From assembly GCF_018531465.1 (NCBI RefSeq), contig NZ_JAHDTF010000016.1, positions 124,001 through 188,000 on the forward strand: DNA of 64,000 nucleotides, given 5' to 3'. Positions 1 through 7,366 of the stretch are shown one piece after another. Origin of the DNA: Sphaerisporangium fuscum. GTDB taxonomy: Bacteria; Actinomycetota; Actinomycetes; Streptosporangiales; Streptosporangiaceae. Within the stretch, counting starts at the first letter, position 1. Each line of letters starts with the position of its first letter. The position numbers were made by a program, and so were the translations under genes. The notes under the pieces are model-generated. The model did not search any database. It was not told the origin of the DNA and saw only the letters and a list, made by a program, of their open reading frames with translations.

Positions 1-271
1 CGGCCATGCCGGCCACGAACGTGCGCCTGCGGCCGTGGTCGTCGGCGAGGCCTCCCGCGACCAGCAGCAGCGCGGCGAGCCCGAGCGAGATGGAGTTCAG
101 GATCCAGGCGGGGCCGGTCGGGCCGGCGCCGAGGGCCCGTGCGGTCTCGGGCAGCGTGACCATCGGGACCGTGTAGTTGGTCAGGGCCAGCAGGGGAGCG
201 GCGCAGGACACCGCGAGCGTCCTGCCGGCCTCGTGGAGGCGTGGTGGGGCGATGGGCGCGGCGAGGGACAT
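1..271 (-). CDS. MFS drug-type exporter, N-terminal part (cut by window edge)
   Basis: This is the N-terminal 90 or so residues of an integral membrane transporter; the rest lies left of the window. The start is an ATG at 269-271, preceded on its strand by GGAGG (GGAGGTCCCGCC). Visible residues include a first membrane segment around LLALTNYTVPMVTLPETARALG and, after a second segment, the MFS motif A form GGLADDHGRRRTFV. The layout fits a proton-driven DHA-type exporter in the plasma membrane. It is divergent from an HxlR-type regulator with a paired operator between them, so it is probably the regulator's target. The substrate cannot be told from this fragment. Confidence 0.8.
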   Translation of the reverse strand, partial: MSLAAPIAPPRLHEAGRTLAVSCAAPLLALTNYTVPMVTLPETARALGAGPTGPAWILNSISLGLAALLLVAGGLADDHGRRRTFVAGMA

Positions 272-285
272 GGCGGGACCTCCGC

Positions 286-339
286 TGTCGGTTCAATGAC
301 TGAACCGACAGTAACACGGGTAGGTTCGGTGAATGAACT
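286..339. promoter_or_regulatory. Paired operator between MFS gene and HxlR gene
   Basis: A perfect inverted repeat, TGTCGGTTCA (286-295) and TGAACCGACA (301-310), is separated by 5 nt. A second related copy lies at 323-339. The two 17-mers GGTTCAATGACTGAACC (290-306) and GGTTCGGTGAATGAACT (323-339) agree at 13 of 17 positions and start 33 nt apart, about three helix turns. They sit between divergent genes and the second one abuts the regulator's -10 box, as expected for autoregulation by an HxlR dimer. Binding itself is inferred. Confidence 0.7.
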
Positions 340-344
340 AATAT
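339..344 (+). promoter_or_regulatory. Candidate -10 box of HxlR gene; likely leaderless transcript
   Basis: TAATAT ends 6 nt before the ATG at 351, which places the transcript start at or next to the start codon. There is no Shine-Dalgarno sequence in front of the ATG. No good -35 hexamer is visible at 16-18 nt upstream. Confidence 0.5.
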
Positions 345-350
345 GGGGTC

Positions 351-869
351 ATGGCCCTGGGGAAGAACTACGAAGGACAGGAGTGCTCGCTCGCCCGAGC
401 CCTCGAACTGGTCGGCGAGCGGTGGACCCTGCTGGTGGTGCGTGACGCGCTGTACGGCGTCCGTCGCTACGGCGACTTCCTCACCCATCTCGACATCCCG
501 AGGGCCGTGCTGTCCCAGCGGCTCCAGACACTGGTGGAGGCCGGGCTGCTGGACAAGCGCCGCTACCAGGACTCACCGCCGCGCGACGAGTACGTCCTGA
601 CCGAGCGCGGTCTCGACCTGTGGCCCGCGGTGTACGTCCTGGCCAAGTGGGGGGAGCGGCACGCGGGCGGCCCCGGGCCCCAGCGCACCTTCCACCACGC
701 CGCCTGCGACGCCCCGCTCGACCGATTCAGCGCCTGCACGGCCTGCGGACGCCACCCCGCCCCCCAGGAGGTCGAGGTACGCCCCGGCTCCGCCCTGACC
801 TTCGAACGCGACGACCCCGTCAGCCTCGCCATGCGCGCCCCCCACCGCCTCCTCACCCCTCTCCCGTGA
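351..869 (+). CDS. HxlR-family transcriptional regulator
   Basis: A 172-residue DNA-binding regulator. Residues about 8-100 form the HxlR winged helix (ARALELVGERWTLLVVRDAL, then the recognition region around RAVLSQRLQTLVEAGLL and the wing YVLTERGLDLWP). Cys12 sits at the position often used for redox or electrophile sensing in this family. The C-terminal 70 residues are longer than in the shortest members and carry Cys119, Cys129 and Cys132, a possible small metal or redox site (inference). It is divergent from an MFS exporter and flanked by a duplicated dyad, so it probably represses the exporter and itself. Translation appears leaderless. Confidence 0.88.
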   Translation: MALGKNYEGQECSLARALELVGERWTLLVVRDALYGVRRYGDFLTHLDIPRAVLSQRLQTLVEAGLLDKRRYQDSPPRDEYVLTERGLDLWPAVYVLAKWGERHAGGPGPQRTFHHAACDAPLDRFSACTACGRHPAPQEVEVRPGSALTFERDDPVSLAMRAPHRLLTPLP

Positions 870-968
870 AGGGGAGAGGTGGTTCCGGCGCCGTAGTGCG
901 GCGGGAAGCTGTCCTGGTGGAGGCCGATCACTACACTGAGGGCCGTCGTCGCGTGTCGGGGGTGGGCA

Positions 969-1772
969 GTGGGCCGATGGGTGGAGGCCGGTGATCGGGT
1001 CTGGGTGCGGCGTCATGCCGAGCTCGACCTGTCGCTGGGCCTGGTGGCGGGCGACCGGTCCTGCCTGGTGATCGACACCGGCGCCGACGAGACGCAGGGC
1101 GCCGAGTTCGCGGCCGCGATACGGGAGCTGACGGACCTTCCCTGGTCGGTCGTGCTGACCCACGCCCACTTCGACCACAGCTTCGGCACCGCCGCCTTCG
1201 GCGAGTGCGAGGTGTGGGCGCATCCCGCCTGCCGGGCCGATCTCGCCGAGACCGGGGAGGTCCAGAAGACCACGTGGGCCGGCCACTACCGCGAGAAGGG
1301 CAGGCCGGAGGCGGCCGAGCGCCTCTCGGCCGCGCGCGTCGTGCTGCCGGACCGCCTCGTCGAGGACACCGCCGACCTCGACCTCGGCGGCCGTCGCGTA
1401 CGGCTGACGCATCCCGGCCTCGGGCACACCGGCCACGACCTGGTCGTCCACGTGCCGGACGCCGCGGTGGTCTTCGCCGGCGACCTCGTCGAGGAGGGGG
1501 CGCCGCCCTCGTTCGGCGACGCGTTCCCGCCGCAGTGGCCCTCCGCGCTCGACCGGGTGCTCGCGCTCGGCGCCGCCACCGTCGTCCCCGGTCACGGGGA
1601 GCCGGTGGACGCCGCGTACGTGACCCGGCAGCGGGCCGAGCTCGCCGAGGTGGCCGAGCTGTGCCGGGCGGTCCAGGCGGGCGAGCTGACGGTGGCCGAG
1701 GCGCTCGCCCGCTCGCCGTACCCCGAGCACTTCACCACCGAGGCGCTCCGGCGCGCCGCCGCGCCGGCGTAG
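969..1772 (+). CDS. MBL-fold metallo-hydrolase
   Basis: A 267-residue cytosolic metallo-beta-lactamase-fold protein. The first metal motif is THAHFDH (His65, His67, Asp69, His70). Later ligands are visible in GHTGHD (His153/His156), AGDLVEE (Asp172) and VVPGHGEPVD (His209), so both zinc sites look intact. The short helical C-terminus resembles general hydrolases of the QuiP/glyoxalase II-like groups rather than true beta-lactamases; there is no signal peptide. The GTG at 969 is used because it gives the full N-terminal strand, but no strong ribosome site precedes it. The substrate is unknown. The gene ends in a hairpin and converges on the two-component pair. Confidence 0.8.
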   Translation: MGRWVEAGDRVWVRRHAELDLSLGLVAGDRSCLVIDTGADETQGAEFAAAIRELTDLPWSVVLTHAHFDHSFGTAAFGECEVWAHPACRADLAETGEVQKTTWAGHYREKGRPEAAERLSAARVVLPDRLVEDTADLDLGGRRVRLTHPGLGHTGHDLVVHVPDAAVVFAGDLVEEGAPPSFGDAFPPQWPSALDRVLALGAATVVPGHGEPVDAAYVTRQRAELAEVAELCRAVQAGELTVAEALARSPYPEHFTTEALRRAAAPA

Positions 1773-1788
1773 CCGCCCGTTGGGCGGC
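1772..1788. terminator. Hairpin at end of MBL gene
   Basis: GCCGCCC and GGGCGGC pair perfectly around a 3-nt loop, starting at the stop codon. No T-tract follows, which is usual in high-GC actinomycetes. It lies between convergent genes. Confidence 0.55.
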
Positions 1789-1874
1789 AGCGTCGGATCT
1801 CGAGACCGGGGGCGGCCGGCCCGCCTCCCGGCGGCATGCCGCGCCGGCCTCGGGACGTCCGGCCCACGGCCGCG

Positions 1875-2543
1875 TCACGGCGTCCCCGGTCGGACGAGCC
1901 CGACCTCGTAGGCGAGTATCACCGCGTGGACGCGGTCGCGCAGTAACAGCTTCGCCAGGACATTGCTGACATGGGTCTTCACCGTCTGCTCGCCGATCAC
2001 GAGGGTGGCCGCGATCTCGGCGTTGGACTGTCCTCTGGCCATCAGGACCAGCACCTCGCGCTCCCTCGCGGTGAGTGAGTCCAGAGGGGGCGGCGTCTTC
2101 GCCGGGGGGCGCGGACGGCGGGCGAACTCGCTGATCAGCCGCCTGGTGATCGAGGGGGCGATGAGCGCCTCGCCCGCGGCCACCACCCGCACGGCGTTGA
2201 CCAGGTCGTCGCGGCGCAGGTCCTTGAGCAGGAAGCCGCTGGCGCCGGCTCGCAGGGCCTCGTAGACGTAGTCGTCGAGATCGAAAGTGGTCAGCATCAG
2301 CACTTTCACGGGGCATGCCACGCCGGGCCCGGCGAGCCGGCGGGTCGCCTCCAGCCCGTCCATGCGCGGCATGCGGATGTCCATCAGCACCACGTCGGGC
2401 CTGAGCCGATGGGCGACGGAGACCGCCTCGGCGCCGTCGGCGGCCTCGCCGACGGCCTCGATGTCCGGGTGCGCGTTCAGGATCATCCGAAAGCCCGTCC
2501 TCACCAGCTCGTGGTCGTCGGCGACCACCACCCGGACACTCAC
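1875..2543 (-). CDS. NarL/LuxR-type response regulator
   Basis: A 222-residue response regulator. The receiver domain (1-120) has the acid pair Asp9-Asp10, the phospho-acceptor Asp55 in VVLMDIRMP, Thr85-Thr86 and Lys107 in FLLKD. The C-terminal LuxR helix-turn-helix starts at LTAREREVLVLMARGQSNAEIA, about residue 155, with recognition helix QTVKTHVSNVLAK. Its start overlaps the stop of the upstream histidine kinase gene by 4 bases (ATGA), so the two are translationally coupled. The signal and regulon are unknown; the neighbouring membrane protein at 4081 is one possible target. Confidence 0.93.
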   Translation of the reverse strand: MSVRVVVADDHELVRTGFRMILNAHPDIEAVGEAADGAEAVSVAHRLRPDVVLMDIRMPRMDGLEATRRLAGPGVACPVKVLMLTTFDLDDYVYEALRAGASGFLLKDLRRDDLVNAVRVVAAGEALIAPSITRRLISEFARRPRPPAKTPPPLDSLTAREREVLVLMARGQSNAEIAATLVIGEQTVKTHVSNVLAKLLLRDRVHAVILAYEVGLVRPGTP

Positions 2544-3763
2544 CCCGCACCACCGACCGGCAGCCGCACGGCCACGGTGAACCCTCCGTCGGGGCCCGGC
2601 CCCGCGGTCAGTTCGCCACCGAACAGATGAACCCTCTCCCGCATGCCGACGAGACCATGGCCCGGCCTGTCGTTCATCTCTGTCCGGACGGTGACGCCGT
2701 CCGGACGGGCCGGTTCCGTCCCGCCGCCGTCGTCGCTGATCTCGAGGTGCATGTCACGCGCCCCGTAGCGCACCCGTACCCGCACCCGCACGCGGCCCGC
2801 GTGCTTGAGCACGTTGGTCAACGCCTCCTGGACGATCCGGTACACCGCGAGCTCCACTCCCGGTGGCAGCGCGACGGGCTCGCCCTCGACGTCCAGCGTG
2901 GCCTTCAGCCCGGACTGCCGGATCCGCTCGACCAGCTCCGGGAGGTGGGCCACGCCGGGTTGCGGCGCGAGAACCGTCTCGTGCCGCCCCGACTCCTCGC
3001 GCAGCAGCCCGAGCAAGCGGCGCATCTCCACCAGGGCCTGCCGTCCGATGCCGGCGATCGCGTCGAACGTGCGCACCGCGCCGGGCGCGTCGTGCTCCAC
3101 CACCACCGGGCCCGCCTCGGCCTGCACCACCATCATGCTGACATGGTGGGCGACCACGTCGTGCAGCTCTCGTGCTATGCGGGCCCGTTCCGCGGTCACC
3201 GCGCGCTGCGCCTCGTAATCCTGCTGGCGCGCCAGCCACGCCGCCCGGGCCTCCAGTTCGGCGGTGTACGAGCGGCGGATGCGGGCGCTGTCGCCGAGCA
3301 CCCACGCGCTGGTGAGCAGTAGCGCGGTGAAGGAGAAGTCGACGAGGTCGCTCTGGGTCTGCGGGACCCAGGAGACGATAACCACGGCGACGGCGGTGGT
3401 CACGCCCACGATCACCGCCTTCCGGCGGTCGCACCACGCGGCCATGCTGTACAGGGCGACCGCGCCGCCCAGCGGCACCGGCGTCACCAGGTCGGGCAAC
3501 GGCGTGGCCCCGTACACCGCGGACGCCAGGCCGGCCACGAGGTTCGCCCCGAACGGGTGGCGCCGCCGCCAGGCCAGCGGCACGTTGACGACCAGCACGA
3601 GCGCCACGGCGAGGAGACCCGGTGGCGGCAGATGCTCGCTACGCGCCTGGAAGACGAGCGCGAGCAGTGAGACGGTCGCGAGCAGCCCGCCGAGCAGCGA
3701 GTCGGCGACCAGCGGGTGAGCCGTGGCCCACGCCACCAGGCCGGGCGGCCGAGGTAATCGCAT
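2540..3763 (-). CDS. Membrane sensor histidine kinase (HisKA_3 type)
   Basis: A 407-residue sensor kinase. Residues 15-155 hold about four to five membrane segments with little extracytoplasmic sequence, as in the DUF7134-type sensors of actinomycetes. The dimerisation/phospho-acceptor helix contains His201 in ARIARELHDVVAHHVSMM. The ATPase domain follows, with the N box QEALTNVLKHA and the glycine-rich boxes DDGGG and GHGLVGMRERV. It is first in an operon with the response regulator, overlapping it by 4 bases. Such kinases usually sense membrane or cell-envelope state, but no ligand can be named here. Confidence 0.93.
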   Translation of the reverse strand: MRLPRPPGLVAWATAHPLVADSLLGGLLATVSLLALVFQARSEHLPPPGLLAVALVLVVNVPLAWRRRHPFGANLVAGLASAVYGATPLPDLVTPVPLGGAVALYSMAAWCDRRKAVIVGVTTAVAVVIVSWVPQTQSDLVDFSFTALLLTSAWVLGDSARIRRSYTAELEARAAWLARQQDYEAQRAVTAERARIARELHDVVAHHVSMMVVQAEAGPVVVEHDAPGAVRTFDAIAGIGRQALVEMRRLLGLLREESGRHETVLAPQPGVAHLPELVERIRQSGLKATLDVEGEPVALPPGVELAVYRIVQEALTNVLKHAGRVRVRVRVRYGARDMHLEISDDGGGTEPARPDGVTVRTEMNDRPGHGLVGMRERVHLFGGELTAGPGPDGGFTVAVRLPVGGAG

Positions 3764-4080
3764 GCGCCCAGTATCCGTTCCCGCGGCACGGCCGGCCTCC
3801 CCCGTGAGAGGGAGGCCGCCCGCAGATCACCGTGACGGGGGAGCCCGAGTTTGGTGAGCGCGGGGGATCCGGACGCGGAGGGCAGCCGCCTACCGTCATG
3901 ACGTCCGGATACGGCACGGAACGGCCGCTCCTGGTCCGGGCCTCCGACCGCGGGGGCCGGAGGCCCGGACACGGATCGGAAACGGCCGCTCCTGGTCCCG
4001 CCTCCCTCTGGGGGCCGGCCCACAGGAGCGCTCCTCCCGGCCGGCACCTCACCGTCATCGCGACTCTCTGGAGGCTTCCG
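3764..4080. other. 317-bp divergent intergenic region with hairpin and direct repeats
   Basis: No gene is seen. The region holds a perfect 13-bp stem (3934-3946 with 3958-3970, 11-nt loop, arm GTCCGGGCCTCCG) flanked by a direct repeat ACGGCCGCTCCTGGTCC at 3921-3937 and 3982-3998. It would form the 5' leader of the membrane protein gene at 4081 if transcription starts near 3900. An open frame runs through it, but its codon use and the good ribosome site at 4081 argue against coding. Confidence 0.55.
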
Positions 4081-5061
4081 ATGTCCATCACCCATCTCAT
4101 CCCCTCCCGATCCGGGCGCGCACCGCGGCCCGCGCCCGCCACGGCCGGGACCTCGACGCCGTCCGAGGGCATGCGAGCCTCGCTGAAGGGGTTCTGGGCC
4201 GACGCCCAGGGATACCAGCGCCTGGCGTACCTCGTCGGAGCGGCCCTGATCGCGACCGGGCTCGTGCACGCCGCCATATGGGCGGTGGCCGGCGGTTCGG
4301 TTTCCGGACCGCTGTCGTGGCGCAAGCCCACGACCTTCGGTCTGTCGTTCGGGATGGTCACCGCCACATTGGGCTGGATCGCCACCTACCTTCCCACGCG
4401 GCGGCCGGCCGGCTGGGTCCTGTCGGGCCTGCTGTGCGCCTCGACGACCGCGGAGGTGGCCTGGGTGACGCTGCAGCATGCACGAGGCGTCCCTTCGCAC
4501 TTCAACACGGCGACCTCCCTGGACGACGACCTGTTCACGGGGGGAGGGGTGTCCATCGCCGTCACCGTCCTGGTCATCGCCGTCGTGACGGTGGCCGCCT
4601 TCGTCCGTACGACGGCGCCCTCGCCGATGGCCTGGGCGATCCGTTCGGGGCTGGTGGCGTTGCTCGCCGCCCAGCTCGTCGGCGCGTGGATGATCGTGCA
4701 CGGCCTGTCGCTGCTGGAGACCGGCGCCACCCCTCTCACCCGGTCGATGAGCACCTATGGCGCCGAGGGCGCGATGAAGTTCGCCCACGCCGTCCCGATG
4801 CACGCGATCCAGGTCTTCATGGTCCTGGCGTGGCTGCTGGGGTTCTCCGGTGTGCACCCGCGCCGCCAGCTGGCGCTGGTGCTCATGGCGGTCGCCGGGT
4901 ACGCGGGCCTGTTCGGCGTGGTGGTGCTGCGCACCCTCGACGGGCTGGCGCCCTTCGACTTCGGCGTCTCCACGCTGATCTATCTGATCCCCGGCGGGCT
5001 CCTGGCCGCCTGCGCGGTCGTCACCGTGGCGAACCTGTACCGCCGCCAGAGGCAGGTCTGA
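4081..5061 (+). CDS. Uncharacterised eight-helix membrane protein
   Basis: A 326-residue integral membrane protein of unknown function. The ATG at 4081 is chosen because it follows GGAGG at good spacing (CTGGAGGCTTCCG), although the frame is open further upstream. After a cytoplasmic N-terminus of about 40 residues, eight hydrophobic segments are visible, beginning with LAYLVGAALIATGLVHAAIW and ending with TLIYLIPGGLLAACAVVTV. Conserved-looking polar patches between helices are LSWRKPTTFGLSFG and ARGVPSHFN. I do not recognise a characterised family. It is divergent from the sensor kinase operon and might be its target (inference). Confidence 0.75.
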   Translation: MSITHLIPSRSGRAPRPAPATAGTSTPSEGMRASLKGFWADAQGYQRLAYLVGAALIATGLVHAAIWAVAGGSVSGPLSWRKPTTFGLSFGMVTATLGWIATYLPTRRPAGWVLSGLLCASTTAEVAWVTLQHARGVPSHFNTATSLDDDLFTGGGVSIAVTVLVIAVVTVAAFVRTTAPSPMAWAIRSGLVALLAAQLVGAWMIVHGLSLLETGATPLTRSMSTYGAEGAMKFAHAVPMHAIQVFMVLAWLLGFSGVHPRRQLALVLMAVAGYAGLFGVVVLRTLDGLAPFDFGVSTLIYLIPGGLLAACAVVTVANLYRRQRQV

Positions 5062-5077
5062 CCTCCTGGTGACGGGC

Positions 5078-5917
5078 TCAGGCGCTCATCGCGTACAGCA
5101 CCTCGCGCAGTGATTCCTCGCGGCCGGACTGCCATACCAGGCGCAGCGCCAGGGCGGGCGCCTCGACCTCCAGCTCGACCAGCGAGCCCTCGGCCAGGTC
5201 GCCGGCCACCGCGAAGTCGGGCAGGAGCGCCATGCCCAGTCCCTCACGCGCCCAGGCGCGCACGGTGGTCACGCCCGAGAGCTCCCGGTGCGCGACACGG
5301 TCGCCGAACACCTGCTCGGCGGCCATGCGGAAGGAGCAGCCCGTCTCGGTGACCAGCAGCGTCTCGCCGGAGGCGCCTGGGGCGGTCACCAGGGCCAGGC
5401 GCACCTCCCCGACGTCGAGGAAGTCGAGGCCGGGAGGCGTCTCGAAGCCGAGGGAGCCGATCCGGGTGCCGGTGTCGAGCAGGAGCCCCGCGTCGAGGCC
5501 ACCCCGCGCCACCTCGCCCAGCAGCCGCCGCCGGGCCAGGGCGCGGACGTCCAGTTCGATCTCCGGGCGGCGCGCCGCGAGCCGCTTCATGATGCCGGGC
5601 AGGTGCGAGGCGACGAGCGTCTCGAGCGCTCCGACGCGGACCGCGTGCAGGCGCCCGGTGACGGCCCGCCGCACCGCTTCGGCGTGGTCGAGCAGGCCGC
5701 GCGCCTCGGGCAGCAGGGCGTGGCCGTGCTCGGTGAGCCGCATCCCGGCCGGGGTGCGTTCGAAGAGCTTGACGCCGAGTGAGGCCTCCAGCCTGCGGAT
5801 CTGCTCGGAGACGGAGGCCGGTGCGAGCCCGAGCAGGTGGGCTCCCTCGGTCACCGTGCCGCACCCGGCGACGGCGACGAATCCTTGCAACTGCCGAAGC
5901 TCCACGCGGTCGAGCAT
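5078..5917 (-). CDS. LysR-family transcriptional regulator
   Basis: A 279-residue LysR-type regulator. The N-terminal winged helix spans about 1-62 (LRQLQGFVAVAGCGTVTEGA, then SVSEQIRRLEASLGVKLFER). Residues about 85-275 form the two-lobed periplasmic-binding-protein-like effector domain; it is slightly short for the family. The gene is divergent from an MFS exporter, and two dyads of the same plan lie between them, one overlapping this gene's own start codon. That supports repression of itself and control of the exporter. The effector is unknown. Confidence 0.92.
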   Translation of the reverse strand: MLDRVELRQLQGFVAVAGCGTVTEGAHLLGLAPASVSEQIRRLEASLGVKLFERTPAGMRLTEHGHALLPEARGLLDHAEAVRRAVTGRLHAVRVGALETLVASHLPGIMKRLAARRPEIELDVRALARRRLLGEVARGGLDAGLLLDTGTRIGSLGFETPPGLDFLDVGEVRLALVTAPGASGETLLVTETGCSFRMAAEQVFGDRVAHRELSGVTTVRAWAREGLGMALLPDFAVAGDLAEGSLVELEVEAPALALRLVWQSGREESLREVLYAMSA

Positions 5918-5967
5918 ACGGCTCTCCCGTATGACGGGCAGGAGAGGCGTTCGGTTTTCCCGAACGC
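5915..5967. promoter_or_regulatory. Twin LysR-type dyads between lysR gene and MFS gene
   Basis: Site 1 is CATACGG-N5-CCGTATG (5915-5933) and includes the regulator's start codon. Site 2 is GCGTTCGG-N5-CCGAACGC (5947-5967). Both share the core CGG-NTNTC-CCG and begin about 32 nt apart, three helix turns. Both are perfect inverted repeats. LysR proteins usually bind as tetramers to such paired sites. Confidence 0.65.
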
Positions 5968-6021
5968 AGTGTGCGGCCGGGCCTGTTGAGGTGGCCGGGC
6001 GTTTTCCGGAGAGTGTCCGGC

Positions 6022-7323
6022 GTGCTCACACGGACCTCACCAAGAACACTCGTCGGGCTCTCGCTCGCCTACTTCCTCGTCCTGCTCGACACGACCGTGC
6101 TCACGGTCGCCCTTCCCGACCTGCGGACCTCGCTCGGCGGGTCCTTCGAGGGCCAGCAGTGGGCGGTGAACGGCTACACCGTCGCCTTCGCCGCCTCGCT
6201 GCTGACCAGCGGCGCCGTGGCCGACCGGTACGGTGCCGCCCGCGTGTTCCGCGTCGGCGTCGCCGGTTTCGGCGTGGTCTCCCTGCTCTGCGCCGCCGCG
6301 CCGAACCTCTGGAGCCTGGTCGTGTTCCGGGCGCTGCTCGGGGTCACCGGGGCCCTGTGCCTGTCCGGATCGCTCGCGTTGATCGCCCAGCTCTACACCG
6401 AGCCCGCGGCCCGGGCGCGGGCCATGGGCGTGTGGGCGGCCGTCAGCGGCACCGCCCTGTCGGCCGGCCCGCTCGCCGGAGGCCTGCTCGCCGGGCTGTA
6501 CGGCTGGCGCGCGGTCTTCCTGATCAACCCCGTCCTCGCCGCCGTCAGCATGGTCGTCGCCCGCGGGGCGACCTCGCCTCCCGGCCGCGGCCGCATCGAC
6601 TGGCCCGTCCAGATCGCCGCCTGTGCCTTCCTCGCGCTGCTGGCCGACGCGATCACGCAGGTCGCGGTCCTGCCGCTGGCCGGCGCGCTGGTGGTGCTCG
6701 CCGTCCTGGTGTGGCTGGAGCGCCGCAGCGACGCCCCGGCCCTGCCGGGGAACCTGCTGCACGCCGCCGGATGGGGCCTCACCACCGGGGCCGTCGTGAA
6801 CTTCGCCTTCTCCGGCGCCCTCTTCGTGATCACCCTGCTCCTCCAGGGCGCGGGACGCCTTTCGCCGCTGGCCGCGGGGCTGGCCTTCCTCCCGCTGACG
6901 GTCCCGATGACGTTCAACGCCTTGCTGACGGGGCGCGTCGTCGCGAGGTACGGGCCGCGCCCCCCGATCGTGGCCGGACTGATCCTGCTGGTCGCGGGCC
7001 TGGTGGTCACGGGGTTCACGCTGCGCGCCGACGCGGGGGCCGGTGTCTCGCTCTTCGTGGGCATGGCCCTCATGGGGTTCGGCCTGTCGTGCTGCTTCCC
7101 GGCGCTGGCCGCCGGAGTCGTGGCCGCGGCCCCTCCCGGCCTCGCCGGTACGGCCGGGGGTCTGCTCAACGCCGTCCGGCAGGTGGGTGCCACGCTGGGC
7201 GTGGCCGTCATGGGCCTGGTCGCGGGGGGAAGCGGATCCGGGACCTTCACGGCACTGCTGATCGCCGCCGTCCTTGTCGCCCTGGCCGGCCTGACGGTGC
7301 GGTCGGCACGAGCCGCCCGGTGA
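6022..7323 (+). CDS. MFS exporter (EmrB/QacA-like)
   Basis: A 433-residue integral membrane exporter. It opens with LAYFLVLLDTTVLTVALPDL, typical of the DHA2 branch, and carries motif A as GAVADRYGAARVFRVG and the motif C-like segment SGTALSAGPLAGGLLAGLYGWR. About 12-14 helices can be counted. The GTG at 6022 is preferred because GGAGAG lies 8 nt upstream; GTGs at 5971 and 6013 are also in frame. It is divergent from the LysR gene, with twin dyads between, so it is probably LysR-controlled. The substrate is unknown; the family exports drugs and small metabolites by proton antiport. Confidence 0.87.
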   Translation: MLTRTSPRTLVGLSLAYFLVLLDTTVLTVALPDLRTSLGGSFEGQQWAVNGYTVAFAASLLTSGAVADRYGAARVFRVGVAGFGVVSLLCAAAPNLWSLVVFRALLGVTGALCLSGSLALIAQLYTEPAARARAMGVWAAVSGTALSAGPLAGGLLAGLYGWRAVFLINPVLAAVSMVVARGATSPPGRGRIDWPVQIAACAFLALLADAITQVAVLPLAGALVVLAVLVWLERRSDAPALPGNLLHAAGWGLTTGAVVNFAFSGALFVITLLLQGAGRLSPLAAGLAFLPLTVPMTFNALLTGRVVARYGPRPPIVAGLILLVAGLVVTGFTLRADAGAGVSLFVGMALMGFGLSCCFPALAAGVVAAAPPGLAGTAGGLLNAVRQVGATLGVAVMGLVAGGSGSGTFTALLIAAVLVALAGLTVRSARAAR

Positions 7324-7335
7324 GGGAGGCCGGAT

Positions 7336-7354
7336 GCCCCGCCGCCCGCGGGGC
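7336..7354. terminator. Hairpin between convergent genes
   Basis: GCCCCGC (7336-7342) and GCGGGGC (7348-7354) pair perfectly around a 5-nt loop, 12 nt after the MFS stop codon and just before the stop of the oppositely oriented gene. A bidirectional terminator is likely. Confidence 0.6.
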
Positions 7355-7366
7355 GTCCGCGCGGGA

